A DNA stretch of 43,887 bases from CAYWMP01 sp964459445. Its GTDB lineage: Bacteria; Desulfobacterota; DSM-4660; Desulfatiglandales; HGW-15. The notes below the pieces were generated by a model. The model searched no databases and was not told where the DNA came from. It saw only the letters and a list, made by a program, of their open reading frames with translations. A program made the position numbers and the translations under genes. The stretch is taken from positions 1-43,887 of the forward strand of contig CAYWMP010000025.1 of NCBI GenBank assembly GCA_964459445.1. The letters are read 5' to 3'. The first letter of the stretch is position 1. Every line of letters starts with the position of its first letter. Of this stretch, positions 17,739 through 24,891 are shown one piece after another.

Positions 17739-18428
17739 TTAGGTGGTAGAAAGACACCAAAAGGGCGAGGTAAGCCAAAGATCCTTGAATAAGTCCTGCA
17801 CTTCATCGGGCGTTTTCCTTCTCCATGCGGGATCGAGACGATCCCAATACCACGCCACTGCCATTTGCCAACAGGCTTTTAGAGACATCATGCCTCCCAC
17901 CTCTAAATCGCGCACTCTGCACCATTCCCTCACATCATCTTCCGACCGGAAGAGTAGGATGGTCGCTCACGTGCGTCCGATATCATGCCACCAGTCAGCG
18001 GCCGGAACAGCAAAATGGACCACGCCGCTTGCATCAGGGGATAGATTCCCGACCTGGATTTTGATTCTCATGGGGGTTTCAGACTGAGCGCATCGTGTTT
18101 CAATCTTGCCGTCACGGGCAAGCGTTGCCGGTATCCCCAGCGCATCCCAAGCTCAGTTGGCCCACCAGGATGAATCACCAATGGTCACTTTGAATTCCGT
18201 AAGAACGGCTGAGAACGGCATCGCCATCCAGACTTCCCTCGAATCCGGATCAAGAACAAGAATATGCTGCGTCTCCAATGACTCAAAGGCCCGTTTAATA
18301 TACCCTGGTTCAACAGCCAGAGCATCAGCGACTTCGACGACTTTGGGCGCCCGACATTTCTCAACGAAATACCGGTAAACAAAGAGTCGAACGTCATTAT
18401 TAAATGATGGATCGGCGTTTTGGGGCAT
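17739..18428 (-). CDS. MerB-like alkylmercury lyase homologue, probable double selenoprotein (two in-frame TGA)
   Basis: One frame runs from the ATG at 18428 (AAGGAGA 9 bases upstream) to TAA at 17739, interrupted only by TGA at 18153-18155 (residue 92) and 17967-17969 (residue 154). An N-terminal winged-helix part (about 10-80) precedes the catalytic domain. Against MerB as I remember it, WAN-U92-AWD95 matches the Cys96-Ala-Leu-Asp99 site, C113 matches Cys117 with identical spacing, and U154 followed by ATILLFRS matches Cys159 before HVHFFAS. So both TGAs occupy the two catalytic thiol positions and the catalytic Asp is kept. Sequence on both sides of each TGA looks coding, and there are no frameshifts. 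MerB cleaves C-Hg bonds; activity here is inference. A pseudogene is the alternative, but it would need two stops at exactly these codons. Confidence 0.85.
17933..17966 (-). promoter_or_regulatory. Bacterial SECIS-like hairpin after the second TGA (residue 154)
   Basis: On the mRNA, 19 bases after UGA, UCUUCC-GGUC-GGAAGA (17938-17953) forms a 6-bp perfect stem with a GGUC tetraloop. An outer CAUC/GAUG helix extends it. The GGUC loop and spacing match the E. coli fdhF SECIS (18 bases from UGA to GGUC, from memory). The hairpin lies inside the coding sequence, as bacterial SECIS elements do. Confidence 0.75.
18121..18152 (-). promoter_or_regulatory. Possible SECIS hairpin after the first TGA (residue 92)
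   Basis: On the mRNA after UGA, GCGCUG pairs with CGG and CGC across a CAA bulge, leaving a GGGAUAC loop that begins at the 16th base after UGA. A GGG/CCC outer helix may extend it. The G-rich loop fits SECIS rules, but the stem is less regular than at the second TGA. Confidence 0.45.
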
Positions 18429-18576
18429 AGCGGGTGTTCTCCTTGAAGGGATCAAATCTGGGTGATCACCTAATTTTCGACAGAATAGGTAAAGCCTTGC
18501 CTTTTGGGGATCGATATTCTATTCAATTCCCGAGCGCATATACAATAGAAAGATGACCCGAGTGATAATTAATCGA

Positions 18577-18592
18577 TCAGGCAATTGCCTGA
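18577..18592. promoter_or_regulatory. 16-bp perfect palindrome, candidate operator
   Basis: TCAGGCAATTGCCTGA lies 15 bp before the serine hydrolase start and about 150 bp before the divergent MerB-like gene. Its symmetry and place between two divergent genes fit a dimeric repressor site. The regulator is unknown. Confidence 0.4.
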
Positions 18593-18607
18593 ACATATCA
18601 GCAGAAT

Positions 18608-19717
18608 ATGAAATATCAATTTAGAAATGTAACAGGGTTGTTAGAGAAGGGCGCAAAGGAAGGCGTATACCCCGGGTGCGTCTTGCTTGTAGCCAAAAGC
18701 GGAGAGGCAGTATTTCTTGAAGAGGCAGGATTTCAGTCCTATGACCCCGAAGCCTCTAAAATGAGGAAGGAGACTATTTTCGACCTTGCCTCCCTGACTA
18801 AACCGCTCGCAACAACGCTGATCCTCATGAAGTTAGTGGATGATGGCAATTTGGATCTCGACCAGAAACTATTCTCGCTTCTACCCGGTACCATCCCGGA
18901 GGACAAAGCAGATTTAACAGTACGGATGATGCTCTCTCACTCGGCGGGACTTGCAGATTGGAAACCATACTATTTGAAACTCCAAGGGATTAGACCCGAA
19001 GACAGAAAGAGATCTTTAAGAAGATGGATTCTTGATGAGCCTCTGGCATATGAACCGGGGGAGGGGAGTCTTTATAGCGACCTTGGCTTTATGATCCTTG
19101 AATGGGTGATTGATGAAGCTGCCAGAACGACAATTCCGCACTTCCTACATAAGCACTTTTACGGTCCCCTGGGCCTTAGAAGGACCTTTTTCAATGAGGA
19201 ACTCGAACCGGAAAAGTATCCCAAGGTGCAGTTTGCGCCAACCGAGGATTGCCCCTGGCGGAAAGAAATCGTCCAGGGAGTCGTTGGCGATGAGAATGCC
19301 TTCGCCCTTGGCGGATATTCGGGGCATGCGGGGTTGTTCGGCGTCGCTGAAGAAGTGTACGCTGTTGTAGATCTTCTCTTGGAACACTATAAGGGCAATA
19401 GAAAAGATTATCTCAACCCTGATACCGTGCAGACCTTTTTTAGCAAACAGGATCTCGCAAAGGGCGGCACGTGGGCCCTGGGTTGGGATACGCCCTCTCC
19501 CGAGGGATCGAGTTCCGGCAGATACTTCTCTGAAGACAGCGTTGGGCATCTTGGCTTTACCGGAACCAGTGTATGGGTGGATCTTAAAAAGGACGTGATC
19601 GTTATACTATTAACCAACCGAATTCATCCGACTCGCAACAACGAAAAGATAAAGGGGTTCAGGCCCCGAATCCACGATATGATTATGCAGGAGTTAGGAC
19701 ATACCATTGGGAAATGA
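18608..19717 (+). CDS. Beta-lactamase-fold serine hydrolase (class C-like)
   Basis: 369 residues of the serine beta-lactamase/penicillin-binding fold. The nucleophile motif is SLTK (62-65), the second motif YSD (156-158, a YxN variant), and the third GHLGFTG near the C-terminus, where HxG replaces KTG as in esterase-type members. There is no evident signal peptide, so it is probably cytoplasmic and more likely an esterase, peptidase or cell-wall recycling hydrolase than a resistance enzyme. It is divergent from the MerB-like gene and followed by a spacer of about 370 bp and then thioredoxin. Substrate unknown. Confidence 0.88.
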   Translation: MKYQFRNVTGLLEKGAKEGVYPGCVLLVAKSGEAVFLEEAGFQSYDPEASKMRKETIFDLASLTKPLATTLILMKLVDDGNLDLDQKLFSLLPGTIPEDKADLTVRMMLSHSAGLADWKPYYLKLQGIRPEDRKRSLRRWILDEPLAYEPGEGSLYSDLGFMILEWVIDEAARTTIPHFLHKHFYGPLGLRRTFFNEELEPEKYPKVQFAPTEDCPWRKEIVQGVVGDENAFALGGYSGHAGLFGVAEEVYAVVDLLLEHYKGNRKDYLNPDTVQTFFSKQDLAKGGTWALGWDTPSPEGSSSGRYFSEDSVGHLGFTGTSVWVDLKKDVIVILLTNRIHPTRNNEKIKGFRPRIHDMIMQELGHTIGK

Positions 19718-19788
19718 GGCAATTTCAAAACGTCCAACCGAGTTTTTCCCAATTGGGGTGTTGTATATTAACAAAGATGCAAAGAAAG

Positions 19789-19855
19789 GTCGTAACAAGC
19801 GCTTTTCAATTATGCGGGGCCTCAGCAATCTCTTTACAGGGACGAAAGGGCTTTC
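19789..19855 (-). repeat. Dispersed intergenic repeat, family B, copy 1
   Basis: Read on the minus strand it contains TCCCTGTAAAGAGATTGCTG followed by AGGCCCCG and then TGAAAAGC. Related copies lie at 34017-34085 and 41590-41661, both on the plus strand. All three are in intergenic DNA, with about 70-80% identity over the core by eye. Confidence 0.6.
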
Positions 19856-19882
19856 AAGTAGGTGCAGAGGGCGTTGCAAGCC

Positions 19883-19957
19883 AGCGGGCGGTGTGACCGC
19901 TTCAGGAGACTCAGATATCAGCTTCTGGCGGGTCGTAGCGATAGTTCGCCGCCCGCT
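19883..19957. other. Structured 75-bp intergenic element upstream of thioredoxin
   Basis: Perfect 9-bp outer arms AGCGGGCGG / CCGCCCGCT enclose a long inner hairpin (CCGC-tt-CAGGAG with CTTCTG-GCGG, 10 pairs including one G-U) and a short CGA/TCG hairpin, giving a three-way-junction shape. Nearby, the 11-mer GGTCGTAGCGA occurs inside it (19931) and again at 20071, just before the trx start. No tRNA or known riboswitch fits. The 366-bp spacer 19718-20083 otherwise holds the family B repeat and no gene. Confidence 0.45.
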
Positions 19958-20083
19958 ATACTGAGGCTATATGCAAATGACCTCTCACTGAATCAAGTTC
20001 GTCCCTTCCAAGAGATCCCCGAGCCCCCGCTCAATCAGACATTCTTTCAAGGCGTTAAAGTGTTACGAAAGGTCGTAGCGACA

Positions 20084-20416
20084 ATGGAAAAGAAAGCGAT
20101 TGAAATCACGGATGCTCAATTCGAAGAGGAAGTCCTGAAGGCCGAAGGGATCTGCGTGGTGGATTTTTGGGCGCCTTGGTGCGGTCCCTGTCTTACTATG
20201 GCGCCTGCTCTCGAGGCATTTGCAGGGGCCAATGAAGACAGGGCGAAGGTTTTTAAGCTCGATTCGGATGACAACCCGAAGACTGCGGAGAAATACGGTA
20301 TACGAAGCATTCCGACCGTGATCTATTTTCGAGACGGCGAGATTGCGGATAAGCATGTGGGGGCCATGACGGAAATCGCGCTACAGGAAAAACTCGACGG
20401 TTTGATCAACGGGTAG
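20084..20416 (+). CDS. trxA: Thioredoxin
   Basis: 110 residues from the ATG at 20084, the normal thioredoxin length; the open frame extends 74 codons further upstream but that part runs through repeat and structured DNA and looks non-coding. The active site WAPWCGPC carries the redox CGPC pair, with the cis-proline loop RSIPTVIYF conserved. It reduces protein disulfides in the cytoplasm. A GTG 24 bases upstream is a second possible start. Its stop faces the convergent IscU-like gene across a hairpin. Confidence 0.95.
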   Translation: MEKKAIEITDAQFEEEVLKAEGICVVDFWAPWCGPCLTMAPALEAFAGANEDRAKVFKLDSDDNPKTAEKYGIRSIPTVIYFRDGEIADKHVGAMTEIALQEKLDGLING

Positions 20417-20455
20417 GGAACGGTAGGGGAAGGGAACCCTCTCCAAAATGTTGAA

Positions 20456-20496
20456 GGCCCAAAGACTCGCAGGTTGCGCCTTGCGTCTTGTGGGCC
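20456..20496. terminator. Hairpin between convergent trxA and iscU-like genes
   Basis: Imperfect inverted repeat GGCCCAAAGAC...GTCTTGTGGGCC with a short GC-rich top, 40 bp after the trxA stop and about 65 bp after the IscU-like stop. Strong T-runs are absent on both strands, so it is a plausible but unproven bidirectional terminator. Confidence 0.4.
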
Positions 20497-20562
20497 CTCC
20501 TAAATCTCGTGGAATACCCCAAACCGTTAGAAAAGGGACATCATCACTTCACGCAGAAAATT

Positions 20563-21072
20563 CTATGCGTCCTCCACACTCAATTGACAGCCTTTGCAGA
20601 AGGTCTCGCCTTCGTCCATTTCTGTATCGCAGTAGGGACAGTAGCACTTCTCCCCTTCCCCATGCTCATGGTGGTCTTGCCGCTTTATTTCCGCTTTCGG
20701 TTTTCCAGCCTTCCTGTCCTCATAATCCTTGATTGCCAAAAGTAGTGCATCAGCACCCAGGTTGGAGCAATGGAGTTTGTTTTTGGGCAATCCTTCCAGG
20801 GCTTTTGCCACGTCATCGTTGGTAATCTTTTTGGCATCTTCGAGGGTTTTGCCCTTTGCTATTTCGGTAAGCATACTGGAGACCGCAATCGCAGCCCCGC
20901 ATCCGAAGGTCTGAAATTTGATATCCTGGATCGCCTCATCTTCTATCTTGAGATAAATGCTCATCATATCGCCGCAAAGGGGATTCCCCACCTCCCCGAC
21001 GCCATCAGCATCGTCTATCACTCCGACATTTCTGGGGCTTCTGAAGTGATCCATAACCGTTTTCGAATACAT
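20563..21072 (-). CDS. IscU/NifU-like iron-sulfur scaffold with C-terminal zinc-ribbon tail
   Basis: 169 residues from the ATG at 21072, which has GGAGG 8 bases upstream. The scaffold domain has the three cluster cysteines C33 (GNPLCGD), C58 (FGCGA) and C102 (HCSNLGADAL), with Asp35 in the usual place. After about residue 125 a His/Glu-rich linker leads to a tail with C143, C145, C148, C159 and C162 (CYCPYCDT, FCKGC), a zinc-ribbon or rubredoxin-knuckle-like motif absent from E. coli IscU. No cysteine desulfurase lies nearby, so it may act as a stand-alone scaffold. The tail may bind Zn or Fe. Confidence 0.92.
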   Translation of the reverse strand: MYSKTVMDHFRSPRNVGVIDDADGVGEVGNPLCGDMMSIYLKIEDEAIQDIKFQTFGCGAAIAVSSMLTEIAKGKTLEDAKKITNDDVAKALEGLPKNKLHCSNLGADALLLAIKDYEDRKAGKPKAEIKRQDHHEHGEGEKCYCPYCDTEMDEGETFCKGCQLSVEDA

Positions 21073-21160
21073 AGGTATTGCCTCCAATCACAGATTTTCA
21101 ATAACTTAATCACTTAATTTGCAGTGTAAAGAAGCCGGGCTAAAAAGTCAAAAAGTTAGC

Positions 21161-21300
21161 AGGTCATTTCAAAACGCCCGATTTTGGCCACTCTCAGCGT
21201 CAGGCTCAAATATTGATCCTCAAAATACTCAAGGTATTCCTGGGGTCAAGCTTTTCGCCTTCCTTGCGATTGACCAAACTTGAACGTTTTGAAACCACCT
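21161..21300. repeat. Intergenic hairpin element (family A, copy 2)
   Basis: 140 bp with inverted ends AGGTCATTTCAAAACG and CGTTTTGAAACCACCT (14 of 16 complementary). It shares the core TCCTCAAAATACT (21217-21229) and an AATAC-TCAAG-GTATT hairpin with copy 1 at 8925, although the terminal sequences differ. It ends next to the stop of the minus-strand comB-like gene, as copy 1 follows ccsA. Confidence 0.75.
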
Positions 21301-21301
21301 C

Positions 21302-22015
21302 TCAGGAAAGGGCTTTCGGATAACTTCGAATCGCCACAATTTGATCATTTTCCCTTCCGGCAACCAGAACGAAATCAAAAACGTCCCTTTGAAGGCAGAA
21401 AAGGGGATCTTCCCTGGGTAGATAGTCTTTTGCGCCTTGGACAAACTTTTGCGCTTGAGGATCATCAATGATCCTTTTAAGCGCCAGCATATGGTCATAG
21501 GGCTTGTTCACCAGAAGGTGCTCCAAATAGTCGGCACATGACTCGTCTTCCGGTGTCGGTTTCCGCGCGCGCGACCCCATACCCACTAAAGTAACGCGCT
21601 CAGGATTCATGTTTTTGACATATTTCGCAATGGCCCCTAACATGACATAACTTCCCAGAATAATCTCGTCAGCCCGTGCCATGGCGGCATCTACGCCTGT
21701 CACGCCTGCCGTGGTTCGGTGAATGACCGTCTTGTCTCTGAAAAATGCATCTCCTCGCGAAAGGATCTGCGATGGGGAATTGCTCAGATCACCGCCATCG
21801 ATGGGGACCTCATCAACTTCACCGGCCAGGATATAGTCCGGATGAAGCTCCTTAAGGGCAATGGCCTTTTCAGGATCCGCTTCCAGGATGATTTTCTTTG
21901 CCCCGAAATGAAAGAAAAGGGGTTCACAGGTAAAGGCCCGGAACACATCGATAATAACAACCAGTCCTCGCGCCTCCCCGGCGCCCTTAAGGCACTGTTT
22001 TCGGATGACTTCCAT
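21302..22015 (-). CDS. comB: 2-phosphosulfolactate phosphatase-like protein (ComB family)
   Basis: 237 residues of the ComB family, whose characterised member removes phosphate from 2-phosphosulfolactate in coenzyme M synthesis. Family features visible are VVIIDVFRAFT near the N-terminus, AGEVDEVPIDGGDLSNSP (an E..NSP segment) in the middle, VIHRTTAGVTGV in the TTxGT region, and GSRARKPTPEDESCADYLE with acidic metal ligands. Many bacterial members lack the other coenzyme M genes and have unknown substrates; no comA or comC homologue is in the window. AGG lies 7 bases before the ATG at 22015. Confidence 0.85.
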   Translation of the reverse strand: MEVIRKQCLKGAGEARGLVVIIDVFRAFTCEPLFFHFGAKKIILEADPEKAIALKELHPDYILAGEVDEVPIDGGDLSNSPSQILSRGDAFFRDKTVIHRTTAGVTGVDAAMARADEIILGSYVMLGAIAKYVKNMNPERVTLVGMGSRARKPTPEDESCADYLEHLLVNKPYDHMLALKRIIDDPQAQKFVQGAKDYLPREDPLFCLQRDVFDFVLVAGRENDQIVAIRSYPKALS

Positions 22016-22184
22016 TTCTTAACCTAATTTGTCGGGTTTTCAATTCTGTTGTGGCAAGCCGTGTTTCTTACTACTCAGAGAACGATGCCGTTTTGCTTAG
22101 TGGTTTTTCGCGGCAATTGCAAGAAATTGATGGAACCAAGATGCCTATTTCCATAAGTCCTCTCATCGCCTGCCTGGCTCTTAA

Positions 22185-22705
22185 CCTCCTAATTGCTTTC
22201 ATGGGGAGTTTCCAAATCTCAAGTATATCGTAAACACCCATGGTCACTCCGATCACACCTGTGGCAATAACAAGGTCAAGGCCCTCACAGCCGCAAGGAT
22301 CGTTATACACGACCGGAATGACGGTATGTTCATTTCCCCCAGGGCCAGCAGATGGCCCATCAATGGGGTTTTACTCCATCACCGGAAGCGGACATAAGGG
22401 TGAAGGATGGGGATAAAATCGTTGCCGGTGATGTATCACTAGAGGTTGTTCATGCACCCGGGCATAGTCCCGGAGGTAGCTGTCTTTTTGGGGACGGCAG
22501 TGTTTTCACGGGGGACACCATATTTGTGGGTGGGATCGGCAGAACGGATCTCCCCGGGGCATCCGTGTCTCAATTCACGAACGCCATTAAGGAGAGGTTA
22601 ATGACTCTCCCCGGCGACACCATCTTGTGGCCGGGAAACGATTACGGTGTGAAATCTTCATCAACCATTAAAGAAGAAACGAAGACGAATCCGTGGCTGA
22701 ATTAA
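22185..22705 (+). pseudogene. Metallo-beta-lactamase-fold hydrolase, N-truncated and frameshifted
   Basis: A glyoxalase-II-like hydrolase split over two frames. The first frame, after a TAA at 22182, carries LKYIVNTHGHSDHTCGN with the HxHxDH metal motif (22239-22256) and runs on to about RIVIHDRND. The second frame (ATG 22352 onward) carries VVHAPGHSPGGSC, SVFTGDTIFVGGIGRTD and WPGNDYG to the stop at 22705. A one-base loss between about 22290 and 22345 would join them. The usual first 50-60 residues are not recognisable upstream. Sequencing error could explain the frameshift but not the missing start. Confidence 0.7.
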
Positions 22706-22730
22706 CTCAAAGGGCGAAGGGGAACAGGGT

Positions 22731-24596
22731 TCATAGTCGACGATTTCTATGATAACGTATTTCCTTGAGTTTCTTGTACACCTTATTTCGCGAAATGCCA
22801 AGCTCGCGAGCCACTGCGGATATGTTCCCCTTATGCCGTTTATAGGCAGCCAGCACGATTTCCCGTTCTTGGTCGGCGAGGTTTTTTCTTTCCGATTTAC
22901 GGGTTACATTCGATGCAAAGGTGCGAAGTAGGTCTCGGACGTGTTCCTCACGAACTATCTCTTTTTTTACTCCAATCAAAATGCGAGTGAGAAAGCTCTT
23001 CAACTCCCTCACATTTCCCGGCCAGTGATAGGCCTCCAGCATTTGCAGAGCTTCTATTTCCAAATGTGGGGGATTGTCAAAATCGTCAAGAATCGTCTCC
23101 ACGAGTAGACAGAAGTCCGCGCGCTCGCGCAAAGGAGGCAAAATAACCTCCATAGCGTTTATGCGATAAAAAAGATCAGCTCTAAACTCGCCTGATTCGA
23201 CCGCCTCTGACAAATTGCTATTGGTTGCGGATACAAGTTGAATATTCACCTGGAGCTCCGCATTGGAGCCAATGGGACGAACTTGCCCTCCGTCCAGAAA
23301 TCGAAGCAGTTTGGCTTGGAATTGAACGGGCATGGCCCCAATTTCGTCCAGAAACAGTGTCCCACCATCGGCCTGTTGTACCAGACCAATCGAGCCCTCC
23401 CGACTCGCCCCGGTAAAAGCGCCTTCCTTATACCCGAAGAGTTCCGATTCAATCAGCGTGTCGGGCAGGGCGGCACAATTCACGGCCACGAAATCACCGC
23501 TGCGACCACTCGTGATGTGTGCACAACGTGCCAACAACTCTTTCCCTGTCCCCGTTTCCCCTCGAATCAGTATGGGGGCGCCGAGTTGCGCCGCCCGTTC
23601 CACCATTTTCACGGCATGTTTGACAACTGGATCATCGTGTATCATGCGGAGTTCGCCGGAAGCCGTTGGGGATGGGGCAGACTTGGTCATAACACTCTGG
23701 CACTTTCTCGGGTAGAAATTGAATGCCTTTGCAGCAAAGGAACTGCTCTTTACGTCTGTGATCTGCACCAACAAAGATCTGTAAAGTCTATTGAGGAATT
23801 CATTGAAAGGTGAGTGAAAGATCTCGTTGAAATGGACCTTTGGTTGGAGAGGAATGCCTTGCAATAGGGACCTTGCCTGGCGGTTGGTCTCCACCAGAAA
23901 CCCGTCCTCCTCAAAGGCAAGAAGTCCCGATTGCAATGTTCCCAGGAATTCAAAACGATTGTGAAGCTCAATGATAAGTTTATCCCAGTGTCGATCGCGA
24001 AACAGGCTATTTTCGATGGTGAGACACGACATCTTGACAAGGGCCAGCGTATGTCGCTGGCGGGATCGACAGTCCGAGGAGGCATCCAGAATACCCACTA
24101 TCTCGTCGTCGGGTCCGAAAACCGGCGCTGCGGCACAGGTTAGATTCGAGTATTTCTTGAAATAATGTTCTTCACCATGAACTATGCTCGGCCCTCCAGA
24201 GGTGACGACGAGGCCAAGGGCGTTCGTGCCATTGATATCTTCACTCCAGATATAACCGGGGGCTACTCCATTGTTTGCATATGCAGAGAGGGAAACATCT
24301 TCAGACATGCTGTCCAATATTATGCCATTCTGGTTGGCAAAGATTATGATGAAGTTTGAGCCTGCTATCTGCCGATGGAGGTTCTGCATTTCGATGAGGG
24401 CAAGACGTCGCACCAATTGGCTCTGTCCACGCAACTCCTGGATCATTTTTTCACGGATTAGTTTAGGGGTGGGATCATCGAAGGGATCAAGCCCTGATTC
24501 AAAACAGCGCACCCAAGACTTTCGGATATCTAAATTAAATAAATTGGGAGGCACGATCCCTTTTTGTGCCAGCAAATTGCGTGCTTCGTCCGTCAT
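22731..24596 (-). CDS. Sigma-54-dependent transcriptional activator, AcoR-like
   Basis: 621-residue enhancer-binding protein. The N-terminal sensor has a GAF-type domain (about 75-200) and a PAS-like segment (212-255), as in AcoR-family regulators. The AAA+ domain has Walker A GETGTGKE (346-353), the sigma-54 contact loop GAFTGA (392-397), Walker B GGTLFLDEIG (411-420) and ends with WPGNVREL. A Fis-type helix-turn-helix (about 575-612, NISAVARELGISRNKVYKKL) is at the C-terminus. It is divergent from the dehydrogenase/ABC operon, and the spacer has a sigma-54 promoter facing that operon, so it is probably its activator. The GAF domain is the likely ligand sensor; ligand unknown. Confidence 0.95.
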   Translation of the reverse strand: MTDEARNLLAQKGIVPPNLFNLDIRKSWVRCFESGLDPFDDPTPKLIREKMIQELRGQSQLVRRLALIEMQNLHRQIAGSNFIIIFANQNGIILDSMSEDVSLSAYANNGVAPGYIWSEDINGTNALGLVVTSGGPSIVHGEEHYFKKYSNLTCAAAPVFGPDDEIVGILDASSDCRSRQRHTLALVKMSCLTIENSLFRDRHWDKLIIELHNRFEFLGTLQSGLLAFEEDGFLVETNRQARSLLQGIPLQPKVHFNEIFHSPFNEFLNRLYRSLLVQITDVKSSSFAAKAFNFYPRKCQSVMTKSAPSPTASGELRMIHDDPVVKHAVKMVERAAQLGAPILIRGETGTGKELLARCAHITSGRSGDFVAVNCAALPDTLIESELFGYKEGAFTGASREGSIGLVQQADGGTLFLDEIGAMPVQFQAKLLRFLDGGQVRPIGSNAELQVNIQLVSATNSNLSEAVESGEFRADLFYRINAMEVILPPLRERADFCLLVETILDDFDNPPHLEIEALQMLEAYHWPGNVRELKSFLTRILIGVKKEIVREEHVRDLLRTFASNVTRKSERKNLADQEREIVLAAYKRHKGNISAVARELGISRNKVYKKLKEIRYHRNRRL

Positions 24597-24767
24597 AATT
24601 TTTTTTCTCTTCTACGAGTTCCTCAAGGCCGCATTCCTGATTGCCGAAAGCGTTCTGCCCGCCTTGACAAGGCATTCTGGCATTGCTCGGTCTCTTTTGT
24701 TGGTTACTATTGATCCCTGTAAGAAGTCAAGCCGTTAATGCCGATTATAGTTTTTCCTTCTCGATAC

Positions 24768-24784
24768 TGTTCATTTTTTCAACA
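24768..24784. promoter_or_regulatory. Candidate activator site 1 for the sigma-54 operon
   Basis: TGTTCATTTTTTCAACA, an imperfect dyad of TGTTC/AACA type. It matches site 2 in length and end sequences and lies 33 bp from it centre to centre, about three helical turns. Position is about 125 bp upstream of the -24 element. Confidence 0.5.
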
Positions 24785-24800
24785 ATTCATTTCACCTTTC

Positions 24801-24817
24801 TGTTCCATTATTGAACA
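24801..24817. promoter_or_regulatory. Candidate activator site 2 for the sigma-54 operon
   Basis: TGTTCCATTATTGAACA, with perfect TGTTC/GAACA arms, centred about 85 bp upstream of the -24 element. Likely bound by the AcoR-like protein encoded next door. A wider repeat, TCATTTC...GAAATGA, brackets it. Confidence 0.6.
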
Positions 24818-24891
24818 CCTGGAAATGACTGTAAAACAATAAGAAAGTGAAATCCATTGATTATACTTGATAATCTGTCTTTCAGTCACCC

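Noticed and set aside
17739..18428. Treating the MerB-like gene as two small ORFs or as a pseudogene with nonsense mutations
   Set aside because: The frame is unbroken except for two TGA codons at the catalytic positions, sequence between them is coding in character, and a SECIS-like hairpin follows the second. Sec decoding explains more than decay.
19883..19957. A tRNA, including tRNA-Sec, in the inverted repeat upstream of trxA
   Set aside because: There is no T-loop GGTTCGANTCC pattern, no anticodon loop of the right form and no CCA-end context; only the outer stem resembles an acceptor arm.
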